Origin: Pseudomonadota bacterium
Lineage (GTDB): Bacteria > Pseudomonadota > Gammaproteobacteria > Burkholderiales > Casimicrobiaceae
NCBI GenBank assembly: GCA_018241785.1
Contig: JAFEDF010000042.1
Location: 1 to 36,882, forward strand
DNA length: 36,882 nt
Direction: 5' to 3'
Part shown: piece by piece, positions 25,341 through 33,488 of the stretch
Numbering within the stretch: the stretch's first letter is position 1
Layout: each line of letters opens with the position of its first letter
The notes under the pieces: generated by a model
The model's database searches: none
What the model was told of the DNA's origin: nothing
The model's input: only the letters and a program-made list of their open reading frames with translations
Program-made: the position numbers and the translations under genes

Positions 25341-26357
25341 ATGGTGATGGCGAGTGCCGTATGGGAAGCGAGCGTGCTGGCCGCGCTGCTTTCGTCGGTC
25401 GCGCTGGCGATCCTTTTCCGCGTCCGGCGTGCGCTGCCGCAGGACATCCCCAACGACCGCTCGCTGCACGGGCAGCCGGTGCCGCGCGCCGGCGGGTTCG
25501 CCATCTGGAGCGGATTCGTTCCCGCGGCACTGCTGTTCCCGCCGCCGTTCCACGGAGGCGTCGCCGCGTGGCTCGCGCCGTGGGCTCTGCTCGTCGGCGT
25601 GTCCGCCTGGGACGACCGGCGTGCGGTTCCCGTCGCCGCGCGACTCGCCGCGCATGCCGTGGCGGCGCTTTGGTTCGGCTGGATGCTCGCCCGAGGCGGT
25701 GCTGCTGCGTCGGCGGGTGTGCCGGTGTGGATCGCCGTTGCCGGCATCGGGGTGATCGTCGCGTGGGCGTCGAACCTCTACAACTTCATGGACGGCAGCG
25801 ACGGGCTGGCCGCAACGATGGGAGTGATCGGTTTCGCGGCGATGGGCATTGCGGCCCGTCACGATGCGTCGGCGCCCGCCCTCTGCGCGCTCGCCGCCGC
25901 GATCGTGCCGTTCCTCGCGGTCAACCGGCCGCGGGCATCCATGTTCCTCGGCGACGCGGGTGCCGTGCCGCTCGGCTTCCTCGCGGCTGCGTTCGCGCTC
26001 GACGGCGTTGCCGCATCGCGCTGGCCGGCGTGGTTTCCGCTGCTCGTGTTCCTGCCCTTCGTCGCCGACGCGACCTTCACGCTCGTGCGGCGCGCGCTCG
26101 CCGGCGAGACGCTGTGGCGGGCCCACCGCGACCATTGCTACCAGCGACTCAACCGCCTCGGCGCCGGCCATGCGGGAACGCTCGCCGTCTACGGTGCGCT
26201 GGCGCTCGCGACAGCGGTGACCGCACTCGCCTGCCTCTTCGCCGCACCCGGCGCCGGCGCCTGGGCCCTTGCCGCCTGGCTCGCTGTCGTACTCATGTTG
26301 TTCGCGGCAATTGATTATCATTGGCGCAAGAACGAGAAGCCCGCCCCCACCCGATGA
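25341..26357 (+). CDS. Undecaprenyl-phosphate sugar-1-phosphate transferase (WbpL/WecA/MraY family)
   Basis: Starts surface-glycan assembly by moving a HexNAc-1-phosphate from UDP to undecaprenyl phosphate in the inner membrane. 338 residues with about ten membrane segments. Family motifs are seen: WDDRRAVPVAARL (the DD motif), NLYNFMDGSDGLAA, NRPRASMFLGDAGAVPLG and the late HRDHCYQRLNR, resembling WbpL of Pseudomonas rather than MraY. GAGGAG at 25325-25330 lies 10 bp before ATG 25341 and supports it over ATG 25347. The stop overlaps the WbpM-like start (ATGA), and the pairing of a WbpL-like with a WbpM-like protein is known from O-antigen loci. Confidence 0.92.
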   Translation: MVMASAVWEASVLAALLSSVALAILFRVRRALPQDIPNDRSLHGQPVPRAGGFAIWSGFVPAALLFPPPFHGGVAAWLAPWALLVGVSAWDDRRAVPVAARLAAHAVAALWFGWMLARGGAAASAGVPVWIAVAGIGVIVAWASNLYNFMDGSDGLAATMGVIGFAAMGIAARHDASAPALCALAAAIVPFLAVNRPRASMFLGDAGAVPLGFLAAAFALDGVAASRWPAWFPLLVFLPFVADATFTLVRRALAGETLWRAHRDHCYQRLNRLGAGHAGTLAVYGALALATAVTALACLFAAPGAGAWALAAWLAVVLMLFAAIDYHWRKNEKPAPTR

Positions 26358-28258
26358 CCCTCCCCTTCAACTGGCGCGCGGCCCTCGCGTTCGCGCACGA
26401 CGTCTGCGTCACCGCGCTCGCGTGGATCGCCATCTTCTGGCTGCGCTTCAACCTCGACCTGCGCCAGCCGTTCGCAGAGGACATGTGGTCGACGCTCGCG
26501 TGGATCGTGCCGCTGCAGGCGACGATCTTCCTCTCGCTCGGCCTCTACCGCGGGCTGTGGCGCTTCGCGAGCCTGCCCGACCTGCAGCGGATCGTGCTCG
26601 CCGCCGGGCTCGGCGCGATCCTGATTCCGCTCGTGCTCGTCATGCTGAAGCTGCAGACTGCGGTGCCGCGCAGCGTGCTCGTGTTCTATCCGATCGCGCT
26701 GATCTTCCTGATGGCGGGATCGCGCTTCGTGTACCGGATCTGGAAGGAGCATCGGCTGTACAGTCCGCTCGCAGCACTCGGCGAGCCCGTCCTCGTCGTC
26801 GGCGCCGGCGAGGCGGGCGAGCGGCTGACGCACGCGCTTGCGCGAAGCGTCCAGTGGCGCGTGATCGGCCTGCTCGACGACGATCGCACGAAGCACGGGC
26901 GCCAGCTCCACCACGCGACGGTGCTGGGCCCGATCGGCGACCTCGCCGCATGGACGCGCCGCTACGGCGTGCGCAAGGTCATCCTCGCGCTCCCCTCGGC
27001 CAACCACGCGGTGCGCCGGCGCGTCGCCGAGCTGTGCGCGTCGGCGGGTGTCGAGGCGCTCACCGTGCCCGCCTACGATGAGCTGATGACCGGCCGGCTG
27101 CCGCTCACGATGCTGAGGAACGTCGAGCTCGACGACCTGCTCGGGCGCGACCCCGTCGTGCTCGACAACGCAGGCATCGCCGAGTGGCTGGGCAACCGCG
27201 TCATCATGGTGACCGGAGCCGGCGGCTCGATCGGCGCCGAGCTCTGCCGGCAGATCGCGCGCTTCCGCCCTGCGCGCCTCGTGCTGTTCGACATCTCGGA
27301 GGCGGCGCTCTACGAGATCCGCACCGCGCTCCTCGACAGCTTCCCGCAGCTCGGCGTCGCAGCCGTCGTCGGCGACGTCAAGCACGCGGCGCTCGTCGAG
27401 GACACGCTTGCGCGCGAGAAACCCGACGCGATCTTCCACGCCGCCGCGTACAAGCACGTGCCGCTGATGGAGGAGACCAACACCTGGCAGGCGGTGCTGA
27501 ACAACAGCTACGGAACCTTCGTGCTGGCGAGCGCCGCGGCGGCCGCGAAAGTCGAGAAGCTCGTGCTGGTGTCGACCGACAAGGCGGTGAACCCGACGTC
27601 GGTCATGGGTGCGACGAAGCGCGTCGCCGAGCAGGTGTGCCAGTCGCTGCAGGGCGGCGCCACCCAGTTCGTGATCGTGCGCTTCGGCAACGTGTTCGGC
27701 AGCGCCGGCAGCGTGATCCCGCGCTTCGCCGAGCAGATCTCGCGCGGGGGGCCGGTGACGGTCACCCATCCCGACATCACGCGCTACTTCATGTCGCTCT
27801 CCGAAGCGACGCAGCTCCTGCTGCAGGCGGGGCTGCAGGGCCGGGGAGGCGAGATCCTCGCGCTCGACATGGGCGAGCCCGTGCGCATCGTCGACCTCGC
27901 TCGCGACATGATCCGCCTCTACGGCGCCGATCCGGACCGGATCGCGATCGTGTTCATCGGCCTGCGACCCGGCGAGAAGCTCTACGAGGAGCCGCTCGCA
28001 TCCGGGGAGGCGACGAAGCCGACGACGCACCCGAAGCTGCACGTCGCGCAGGCGCGCTCCGCCAACCCCGACGCGATTCGCCAGCTCGTCGCGTGGTGCG
28101 AGCGCGATCGCGTCGCCGACGACGGCGAGGTGCGCGCGCGGCTGCAGGCATGGATTCCGGAGTACGCGCCGCCTGCGGGCGCGTCGGTCAAGCCGATTCC
28201 GGCCGACTCGGACGCGGAACCGGTGGCGGTTCCGCTGCGGGCGCAACGCCGGCGCTGA
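26354..28258 (+). CDS. WbpM/CapD-like UDP-HexNAc 4,6-dehydratase (membrane-anchored)
   Basis: Forms a 4-keto-6-deoxy-HexNAc nucleotide sugar, a precursor of rare O-antigen or capsule sugars. 634 residues: about four membrane segments in the first 125, a first Rossmann domain (VVGAGEAGERL near 150), then the catalytic SDR domain with TGAGGSIGAEL (287-297). The active site reads STDKAVNPTSVMGATK, with M418 and K422 in place of the usual YxxxK, the known WbpM/FlaA1-type variant. It overlaps the transferase gene by 4 bp. The 3' end overlaps the converging O-antigen-ligase gene by 71 bp. Confidence 0.94.
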   Translation: MTLPFNWRAALAFAHDVCVTALAWIAIFWLRFNLDLRQPFAEDMWSTLAWIVPLQATIFLSLGLYRGLWRFASLPDLQRIVLAAGLGAILIPLVLVMLKLQTAVPRSVLVFYPIALIFLMAGSRFVYRIWKEHRLYSPLAALGEPVLVVGAGEAGERLTHALARSVQWRVIGLLDDDRTKHGRQLHHATVLGPIGDLAAWTRRYGVRKVILALPSANHAVRRRVAELCASAGVEALTVPAYDELMTGRLPLTMLRNVELDDLLGRDPVVLDNAGIAEWLGNRVIMVTGAGGSIGAELCRQIARFRPARLVLFDISEAALYEIRTALLDSFPQLGVAAVVGDVKHAALVEDTLAREKPDAIFHAAAYKHVPLMEETNTWQAVLNNSYGTFVLASAAAAAKVEKLVLVSTDKAVNPTSVMGATKRVAEQVCQSLQGGATQFVIVRFGNVFGSAGSVIPRFAEQISRGGPVTVTHPDITRYFMSLSEATQLLLQAGLQGRGGEILALDMGEPVRIVDLARDMIRLYGADPDRIAIVFIGLRPGEKLYEEPLASGEATKPTTHPKLHVAQARSANPDAIRQLVAWCERDRVADDGEVRARLQAWIPEYAPPAGASVKPIPADSDAEPVAVPLRAQRRR

Positions 28259-29486
28259 GCTCCCGCTCGCGGCGGCAGCCGAAGCCGAGCAGCATCGCAG
28301 CGAGCGCCCAGAACTCCTTTGCATTGCTGTGGAAGAGGAAATCGTCGGTCTGGCTCTTGGCGACGAAGCCGACGACGATCGCAAGCCCGATCAGCCCGGC
28401 GAGTGCCAGCGTGTCGTCGGGCGAGCGCAGATAGCGCAGGAAGCGCAGCGCGAGGCCTGCGAGCATCACAGTGAAGAACGCAAGCCCGGGGAGCCCGGTC
28501 TGCAGGCCCTGGCTCGCGAAAAGGTTGTGCGCGTGGACGAGCAGCGGATTGCCGAGCTCGCGCGAGAGCTCCCGGGCGAGGATCTTGCGCCCGAAGCCAT
28601 AACCGGTCCACGGCCGCTCCCCGATCCGCTTCGCGACGTCCTCCCAGAGCGCGATGCGCGGGTCGTTGGCGAGCGTTTCCTCGGGGCTCTCGTTACCCTG
28701 GTAGGCGATGTCCGCGCGGTCGACGACGGAGTCGACGAATCCGATCACGCACGCGCCGAGGAGCACGACGAGCGCGATCGCCGCCGCCTTGCGGCCCCGC
28801 CACGGACGCCGGTGCCACCGGATGCCGGCTGCGATCGTCACCGCAGCGACCGTCACCGCGAGGGCGATCCACACCATCCGGTTGCCGGTGAGGCGCGCGG
28901 TCGCGAGAACGAGGACGACGAGCAGCGCTGCGAGGGCGAGCCGGGCCCTGCCGCCGCCGAAGCCGAGCGGTGCCGGCGCAGCGAGGCAGATGAGCAGCGG
29001 CGACGCGAGCACGAGCCAGGTCGACCATGCGCCGACGCCGTAATGGAACCGGCCCGGAATCCACGTTCCCCAGGCGATCTGCATCGCAACCGCGAGTGCC
29101 GCGAGGATGCCGAGGCTCGCGAGCGCGGTCGCCATCAGCGTACGCACGCTCGCCGCGTCGCGTGCGGCGACGTGGAAGATCAGCATCACGGCGAGGCTGT
29201 AGACGATCTCGGTCTCGAGCTGGTCGAGCGAGTAGCGCGGATCGATCGACCACGCGAGCGACAGCCACGACCACGCCACCCAGAGCGCGAGCGGAACGAG
29301 GATCGACGGGCCCGAGAATGGAATCGGCGCGGCACCGGGCATGCGCGAGCGCAGCCAAACGACGAGTGCGAGGATGCCGCCTGCGGCGAACGCGACCGAC
29401 CGCACGAACGTCGCAGCATTGGTCGGCAGGACGAAGAGATAGACGCCGGCGAACACGAGCAGCCAGCGGTTCAGACGTTCGGTCAT
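28188..29486 (-). CDS. O-antigen ligase/polymerase family membrane protein (WaaL/Wzy-like)
   Basis: A 432-residue polytopic membrane protein with about ten to twelve hydrophobic segments. The Wzy_C region is recognised by a large periplasmic loop and HAHNLFASQGLQTGLPGLAFF, where the conserved His of O-antigen ligases lies. It probably joins the glycan to lipid A-core or polymerises repeat units; ligase versus polymerase cannot be told by eye. ATG 29486 is preferred to the in-frame ATG at 29543, which reaches into the opposite promoter region. The final 24 or so residues (Pro/Ala-rich) are encoded in the 71-bp overlap with the WbpM-like gene. Confidence 0.88.
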   Translation of the reverse strand: MTERLNRWLLVFAGVYLFVLPTNAATFVRSVAFAAGGILALVVWLRSRMPGAAPIPFSGPSILVPLALWVAWSWLSLAWSIDPRYSLDQLETEIVYSLAVMLIFHVAARDAASVRTLMATALASLGILAALAVAMQIAWGTWIPGRFHYGVGAWSTWLVLASPLLICLAAPAPLGFGGGRARLALAALLVVLVLATARLTGNRMVWIALAVTVAAVTIAAGIRWHRRPWRGRKAAAIALVVLLGACVIGFVDSVVDRADIAYQGNESPEETLANDPRIALWEDVAKRIGERPWTGYGFGRKILARELSRELGNPLLVHAHNLFASQGLQTGLPGLAFFTVMLAGLALRFLRYLRSPDDTLALAGLIGLAIVVGFVAKSQTDDFLFHSNAKEFWALAAMLLGFGCRRERELSAGVAPAAEPPPVPRPSRPESA

Positions 29487-29517
29487 CGTGGCGGCGGCCC
29501 GTGCCGGAAGTGGCGCG

Positions 29518-29523
29518 ATTCTA
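29518..29523 (-). promoter_or_regulatory. Possible -10 element (TAGAAT) of the O-antigen ligase gene
   Basis: TAGAAT lies 31 bp before ATG 29486 in the 62-bp gap between divergent genes. No good -35 is seen at 16-18 bp. Same hexamer as before phaC and purE. No clear promoter for the opposite GT9 gene was found in the gap. Confidence 0.3.
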
Positions 29524-29548
29524 CCTTTGGCCGTCGTGACCACTCGCG

Positions 29549-30598
29549 ATGCGCATCCTGATCGTCAAGCGCGACAAGCTGGGCGACATGCTGCTGACGC
29601 TGCCGGTGATCGCGCGTCTTGCATTGCGCCTGCCGGCCGCCGAGATTCACCTGCTCGCCAACGACTACAACGCATGGGTGGCGCGCGACGCGCAGGCGCC
29701 CGTGCGCCTGTGGGTCTACCGGCGCGTCCGCGAGCGCGGGCGGCTTCGCATCGGCGCGCTCGCCGCCCAGGCCCCGCTCGCGTGGAACCTCGTCCGGCAG
29801 CGCTTCGATTGGGCGATAGCGATGGGAGGATCGGAATCGCACCGCGCGATCGCGCGCGCGATCGCGAGCGGGGCGCACCGCGTCGTCGCCTACGCGCAGG
29901 ATGCGACTGAATACAGCGCGCGGCTCACCGACCCGCTGGCGCCGCCGGCGCTCGGTCACGAGCTCGCGCGGATGTTCGCGCTGCTGATGCCCCTCGGGAT
30001 CGATGCCTCGCCGCAGACCACCGCGCCGGTCTTCGATCCCCCAATCGCGATCCGGGAGCTCGCGGCGCAGTGGCTCGGCGCCCAGCGCCTCGAGCCGGGA
30101 GGCTACGTCGTCATCGGGCTCGGTGCGCGCCGCGGCAAGAAGAAGCCCGACGCGGCGCAGGTACTGCGCTGGGCGCGCTGGCTGCACTCGCACCATGGTC
30201 TGCGGACAGTGCTGATGTGGACGCCCGGCTCGGCGGCGAACGCCACCTATCCCGGCGACGACGAACTCGCCAGCGCAATCCTCGAACGAGCCGGCGCATT
30301 CGTGCATCCTTACCGGGGTCCGATCCGGGGATCGATCGGCATCATCGATGCGGCGCGCACGAGCGTGATCCCCGATTCGGGGCTCATGCATTTCGCCGCA
30401 GCGAGCCCGGGCGGGGTGCTCGGCCTCTTCGCCGACCCCGCGGATTCCGCGCCGGCCGAGCGCTGGGCGCCCCTCGGACCGCGCGCGCGCCACGTCGAGG
30501 CGCCCGTGGCGGTGGCCGAACTTCCCGACGGGACGATCTTCGCGGCGCTCGAGTCGCTGCTCGCCGCTACCCCCGCCCGCGAGACAGCCACGGGTTGA
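29549..30598 (+). CDS. GT9-family glycosyltransferase (heptosyltransferase-like) 1
   Basis: A 349-residue GT-B enzyme of the ADP-heptose:LPS heptosyltransferase family. The N-terminal motif KRDKLGDMLLTLPVIARL, the second-domain start VVIGLGARRGKKKPDA and the late VIPDSGLMHFAAASPGGVLGLF segment are diagnostic. GT9 proteins add heptose or similar sugars to the LPS core on the cytoplasmic face of the inner membrane. It stands alone on the plus strand between minus-strand genes, divergent from the ligase gene. Its last 32 bp overlap the converging DUF4254 gene. It differs clearly in motif wording from the GT9 at 31199, so the donor or acceptor probably differs. Confidence 0.9.
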   Translation: MRILIVKRDKLGDMLLTLPVIARLALRLPAAEIHLLANDYNAWVARDAQAPVRLWVYRRVRERGRLRIGALAAQAPLAWNLVRQRFDWAIAMGGSESHRAIARAIASGAHRVVAYAQDATEYSARLTDPLAPPALGHELARMFALLMPLGIDASPQTTAPVFDPPIAIRELAAQWLGAQRLEPGGYVVIGLGARRGKKKPDAAQVLRWARWLHSHHGLRTVLMWTPGSAANATYPGDDELASAILERAGAFVHPYRGPIRGSIGIIDAARTSVIPDSGLMHFAAASPGGVLGLFADPADSAPAERWAPLGPRARHVEAPVAVAELPDGTIFAALESLLAATPARETATG

Positions 30599-31202
30599 GC
30601 TCAGGATCGTTGTACATCTTGAACTGGCGGTAGACACGCCAGAAGGCAGCGCCTTCGGCGGCGCGCCCAAGCAGGGTATCGAGGCAGCGCGCGAGGTCGT
30701 CGCGCTGCCGCTCGAGGCGATGCAACCGCTCCGTGCACGACGCGACGTGCGCAGGGGCCGCGTCGGTTCGCAGGGTCTGCATGCGCATGTGGTGGATCTT
30801 GAGCGCGAGGATCGACAGCCGGTCGATCATCGAGCCCGCAGTCTCCGAGTTGTGCCATGCGTCCGCCCGCGGCGACACGCCGGCGAGGCGCATGAGCAGG
30901 GTCTCGTCGATCCGCTCGACGGCGTCGTTGCGCAGCTGGTTGTAGCCGTCGATCGCGCGCTTCGACGCGGCGATCGCCGAGTCGGGGACGTCGGTTCTCC
31001 GCGCCTGGTCTTCCTCGTTCCACAGGAGGTGGTTGCAGCGGTGATTGGCGGCGATCGATCGCCACGCGCCGTCGCGCGCCGCCATCGCGCGTGTGCCGCC
31101 GGTGTCCGGCATCGGCGTGTCGGCCGAGGGTCCGGCGGCGACCGCGGCGTCGTGGAACGCGCGGATCGATGCGGCACGAACGTCGGCGAAAAGATCGGTC
31201 AC
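30567..31202 (-). CDS. DUF4254 domain protein
   Basis: A 211-residue, mainly helical soluble protein that I recognise as DUF4254 by the segments ANHRCNHLLWNEEDQARR, IDGYNQLRNDAVERID and NSETAGSMIDRLSILALKIHHM. The repeated His and Glu residues (NHxxNxxLWxxED, SILALKIHHM) suggest a metal or ligand pocket, but no catalytic function is known. Found in glycosyltransferase clusters in several phyla. GTG 31202 overlaps the GT9 stop (GTGA), so it is co-translated with that enzyme and may act with it. The end overlaps the opposite GT9 gene by 32 bp. Confidence 0.85.
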   Translation of the reverse strand: MTDLFADVRAASIRAFHDAAVAAGPSADTPMPDTGGTRAMAARDGAWRSIAANHRCNHLLWNEEDQARRTDVPDSAIAASKRAIDGYNQLRNDAVERIDETLLMRLAGVSPRADAWHNSETAGSMIDRLSILALKIHHMRMQTLRTDAAPAHVASCTERLHRLERQRDDLARCLDTLLGRAAEGAAFWRVYRQFKMYNDPELNPWLSRGRG

Positions 31203-32350
31203 GGGTGCGAGGCCTCCGGAGCAGGGTGCGGCGCCGCTGCGAGCGGCGCCAGCGACTCGATCGCATGCAGCACGTCGGCGACGCCGAGCGCGGGCATGCA
31301 CAGGTGCTGCGGGCATTGGACCGGAGTGCGCGCGCAGCGGCGTACCCACGCGATCCGGCGCTTGAACAGGAACGGCTGGTCGCGGCAGGCAAAGGGCTCG
31401 ACGGTGACGGCACGGTACGGCGCATCGCGCCAGAAGGCGCCGGCGCCGCACAGGAGCGCCGACCCCGGCCCGAACAGCGCGACGGTCGGGACGCCGACGA
31501 TGCGCCCGAGATGGGCGACGCCGGTGTCGGGTGCGATCAGCAGCCGCGCGCCGGCAAGGAGCCTCCAGAGTTGCGCGAGGTCGAGGCGGCCTGCGAACGA
31601 AGCGAAGCGTTCGCTGCCGCCGATCGCCGCGACGAGCCCCTCCTCGCCGCGGCCGGCCGACCACACGGGCGCGACGCCGCGCGCGGCGAGTTCGGCGGCA
31701 AGCGCTGCCCAGCGCTCGGCACCCCAGCGTTTCAACGGCGAGCTCGCGCCGACGTGCAGCACCGCATAGGAGCCGCGCGGCACCTCGAATTGCTCGTGCG
31801 CGGGCGCCCGCCACTCGCCGGTGCGATACGGCTCGGGCCCCGGTCCCGCGGCCAGCGTCGCAACCATGTCGCCCCAGGCGGCCGGCTGCTGCGGATAGTC
31901 GATCTCGAGGTCGACGGGCCAGCTCTTGGTGACCGGCCGGTCACCGGCGAACGCGACGATCCAGCGCGCGCGCATCGCCCCGGCGAGCCACGCGTAGCGG
32001 TTGTCGCCGGGTACGTACGCCACGTCGAAGGGCGCTTCGGCGAAGAGCGGCGCGAGATCGCCGCGCGGATCGAAGGGAAGCGCGCGCACACCCCACGGGC
32101 GCGTCGCATAGAGCGGCGCGATCACCGGCGACATCGTCATCGCGATCTCGGCCCCGGGGTGGAGCGAGCGCAGCTTCTTGAGGAGCGGCGACAGCATCAG
32201 CGTGTCGCCGAGGAGCAGGTGATGTGCGACGAGGATGCGTCGCGGTGCCGCCGGAGCGCGGCGCGCGACGCCGCGCAGCGCCAGGGCCCTTGCGACGACG
32301 CGGCTGCGGCCCGCGAGACGGCTTCGGGTCCCTCCCGTCGCAGTCGTCAT
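31199..32350 (-). CDS. GT9-family glycosyltransferase (heptosyltransferase-like) 2
   Basis: A 383-residue GT9 enzyme. HHLLLGDTLMLSPLLKKL opens the N-terminal domain, HVGASSPLKRWGAERWAAL opens the second, and APDTGVAHLGRIVGVPTVALFGP is the nucleotide-sugar binding signature. The cysteine-rich end (CRDQPFLF, RRCARTPVQCPQHLCM) is common in betaproteobacterial members. The first 36 residues are a basic, Ala/Arg-rich extension. The start ATG 32350 overlaps the GT4 stop by 4 bp and its own stop overlaps DUF4254's start, so three genes are chained by 4-bp overlaps. Acts presumably on the LPS core. Confidence 0.9.
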   Translation of the reverse strand: MTTATGGTRSRLAGRSRVVARALALRGVARRAPAAPRRILVAHHLLLGDTLMLSPLLKKLRSLHPGAEIAMTMSPVIAPLYATRPWGVRALPFDPRGDLAPLFAEAPFDVAYVPGDNRYAWLAGAMRARWIVAFAGDRPVTKSWPVDLEIDYPQQPAAWGDMVATLAAGPGPEPYRTGEWRAPAHEQFEVPRGSYAVLHVGASSPLKRWGAERWAALAAELAARGVAPVWSAGRGEEGLVAAIGGSERFASFAGRLDLAQLWRLLAGARLLIAPDTGVAHLGRIVGVPTVALFGPGSALLCGAGAFWRDAPYRAVTVEPFACRDQPFLFKRRIAWVRRCARTPVQCPQHLCMPALGVADVLHAIESLAPLAAAPHPAPEASHP

Positions 32351-33480
32351 CGGGCAGTCTCGGCGGCGGCTTCCGCGAACACCTGCTCCATGCGGTCGAG
32401 CATGCCGGACAGCGCGTAGCGCGGCAACACGAACTCGCGCGCCCTCGCCGCCATTGCCGCGGCCCCGCCGCGGTCGGAGAGCACGCGGTCGATGCCGGCA
32501 GCGAGGGCGGCCGGGTCGCGCGCGCCGACCACCACCGCGGTATCGCCGTCGCGCGCGATCTCGGCAATCGCACCCACCGCAGTCGTCACGCAGGGAATGC
32601 CCGCCATCATCGCCTGCAGGAGCGACTGGGGAACGCCTTCGTTCGCCCACGACGGCAGCACGAAGACGTCGAACGCGGGAAGCCAGCGCTCGACGTCGTG
32701 ACGCTGCCCGGCGAAGAGCACGCGTCCGGAGAGCCCTGCCGCTGCGACCTGCGCTTCGAGCGCGGCGCGCTGCGGCCCGTCGCCGACGATCGCGAGCCGC
32801 GCTCCTGCGAGCGCGAGCCGCGGCAGCGCGTCGATCAGGTAGCTGTGGCCCTTCCAGCTTCGCAGCGTGGCGACGATGCCGATCCACGCCGGCGCCGGGT
32901 CGAGGCCGATCTCCGCGCGCGCTTTCGCCGCCGGGCGGATCGCGAAGCGCGCTGCGTCGATGCCCGTCGGCACCGATACGACGCGCGCGGGATCGACGCC
33001 GTTGTCATGCACGAGCTGGTCGCGCAGCGCGTCACCGGTGGTCACGATCCGCACGCTCGCGCGCCGGTACAGCCACCGCGTCGCCGGATCGTTCGGAACC
33101 GCGATCGACACGTGGCGCGTGCGCACGAGCGCGGGCGCCGGGCGCCCGCGCGCGCGCAGCCACGCGCACGCGAGCGCCGCAAGCCACGCATCCGTCGAGC
33201 TGTGCGCGTTGACGACGTCGAAGCCATGCCGGTCGAACTCCCGCGCGAGCGCCAGCATGCCGCGCGGGCGCTTGCTTCCGATCGGCAGCTCGGTGACGCA
33301 AAGTCCGTAGCGCGGCGCCTCGGCAACGAGGCGCGCCCCCCGCGCCGCGTAGATCGATACGCTGTGCCCGCGTGCGGCGAGCCCGGATGCCTCGGTGAGC
33401 GTGCGGATCTCCTGTCCGCCCCAGCCGAGCGACGCTTCGGTGTGCGCGACGGCGAGCCGGCGCGCGGGCGATGCGGGCAT
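32347..33480 (-). CDS. GT4-family glycosyltransferase
   Basis: A 377-residue GT-B retaining glycosyltransferase. N-terminal acceptor domain start HTEASLGWGGQEIRTLTEA (WGGQE motif); C-terminal donor domain with GIVATLRSWKGHSYLIDAL, VGDGPQRAALEAQV and the EGVPQSLLQAMMAGIPCV motif, whose Glu residues bind the nucleotide sugar. Sugar specificity unknown. It starts 8 bp after msbA's stop and overlaps the next GT9 gene by 4 bp. Likely acts in LPS or O-chain assembly. Confidence 0.92.
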   Translation of the reverse strand: MPASPARRLAVAHTEASLGWGGQEIRTLTEASGLAARGHSVSIYAARGARLVAEAPRYGLCVTELPIGSKRPRGMLALAREFDRHGFDVVNAHSSTDAWLAALACAWLRARGRPAPALVRTRHVSIAVPNDPATRWLYRRASVRIVTTGDALRDQLVHDNGVDPARVVSVPTGIDAARFAIRPAAKARAEIGLDPAPAWIGIVATLRSWKGHSYLIDALPRLALAGARLAIVGDGPQRAALEAQVAAAGLSGRVLFAGQRHDVERWLPAFDVFVLPSWANEGVPQSLLQAMMAGIPCVTTAVGAIAEIARDGDTAVVVGARDPAALAAGIDRVLSDRGGAAAMAARAREFVLPRYALSGMLDRMEQVFAEAAAETAR

Positions 33481-33488
33481 CGTGCGCG

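Noticed and set aside
26318..28384. Long minus-strand ORF opposite the WbpM-like gene
   Set aside because: Arg/His/Asp-rich shadow; the plus strand encodes a complete dehydratase.
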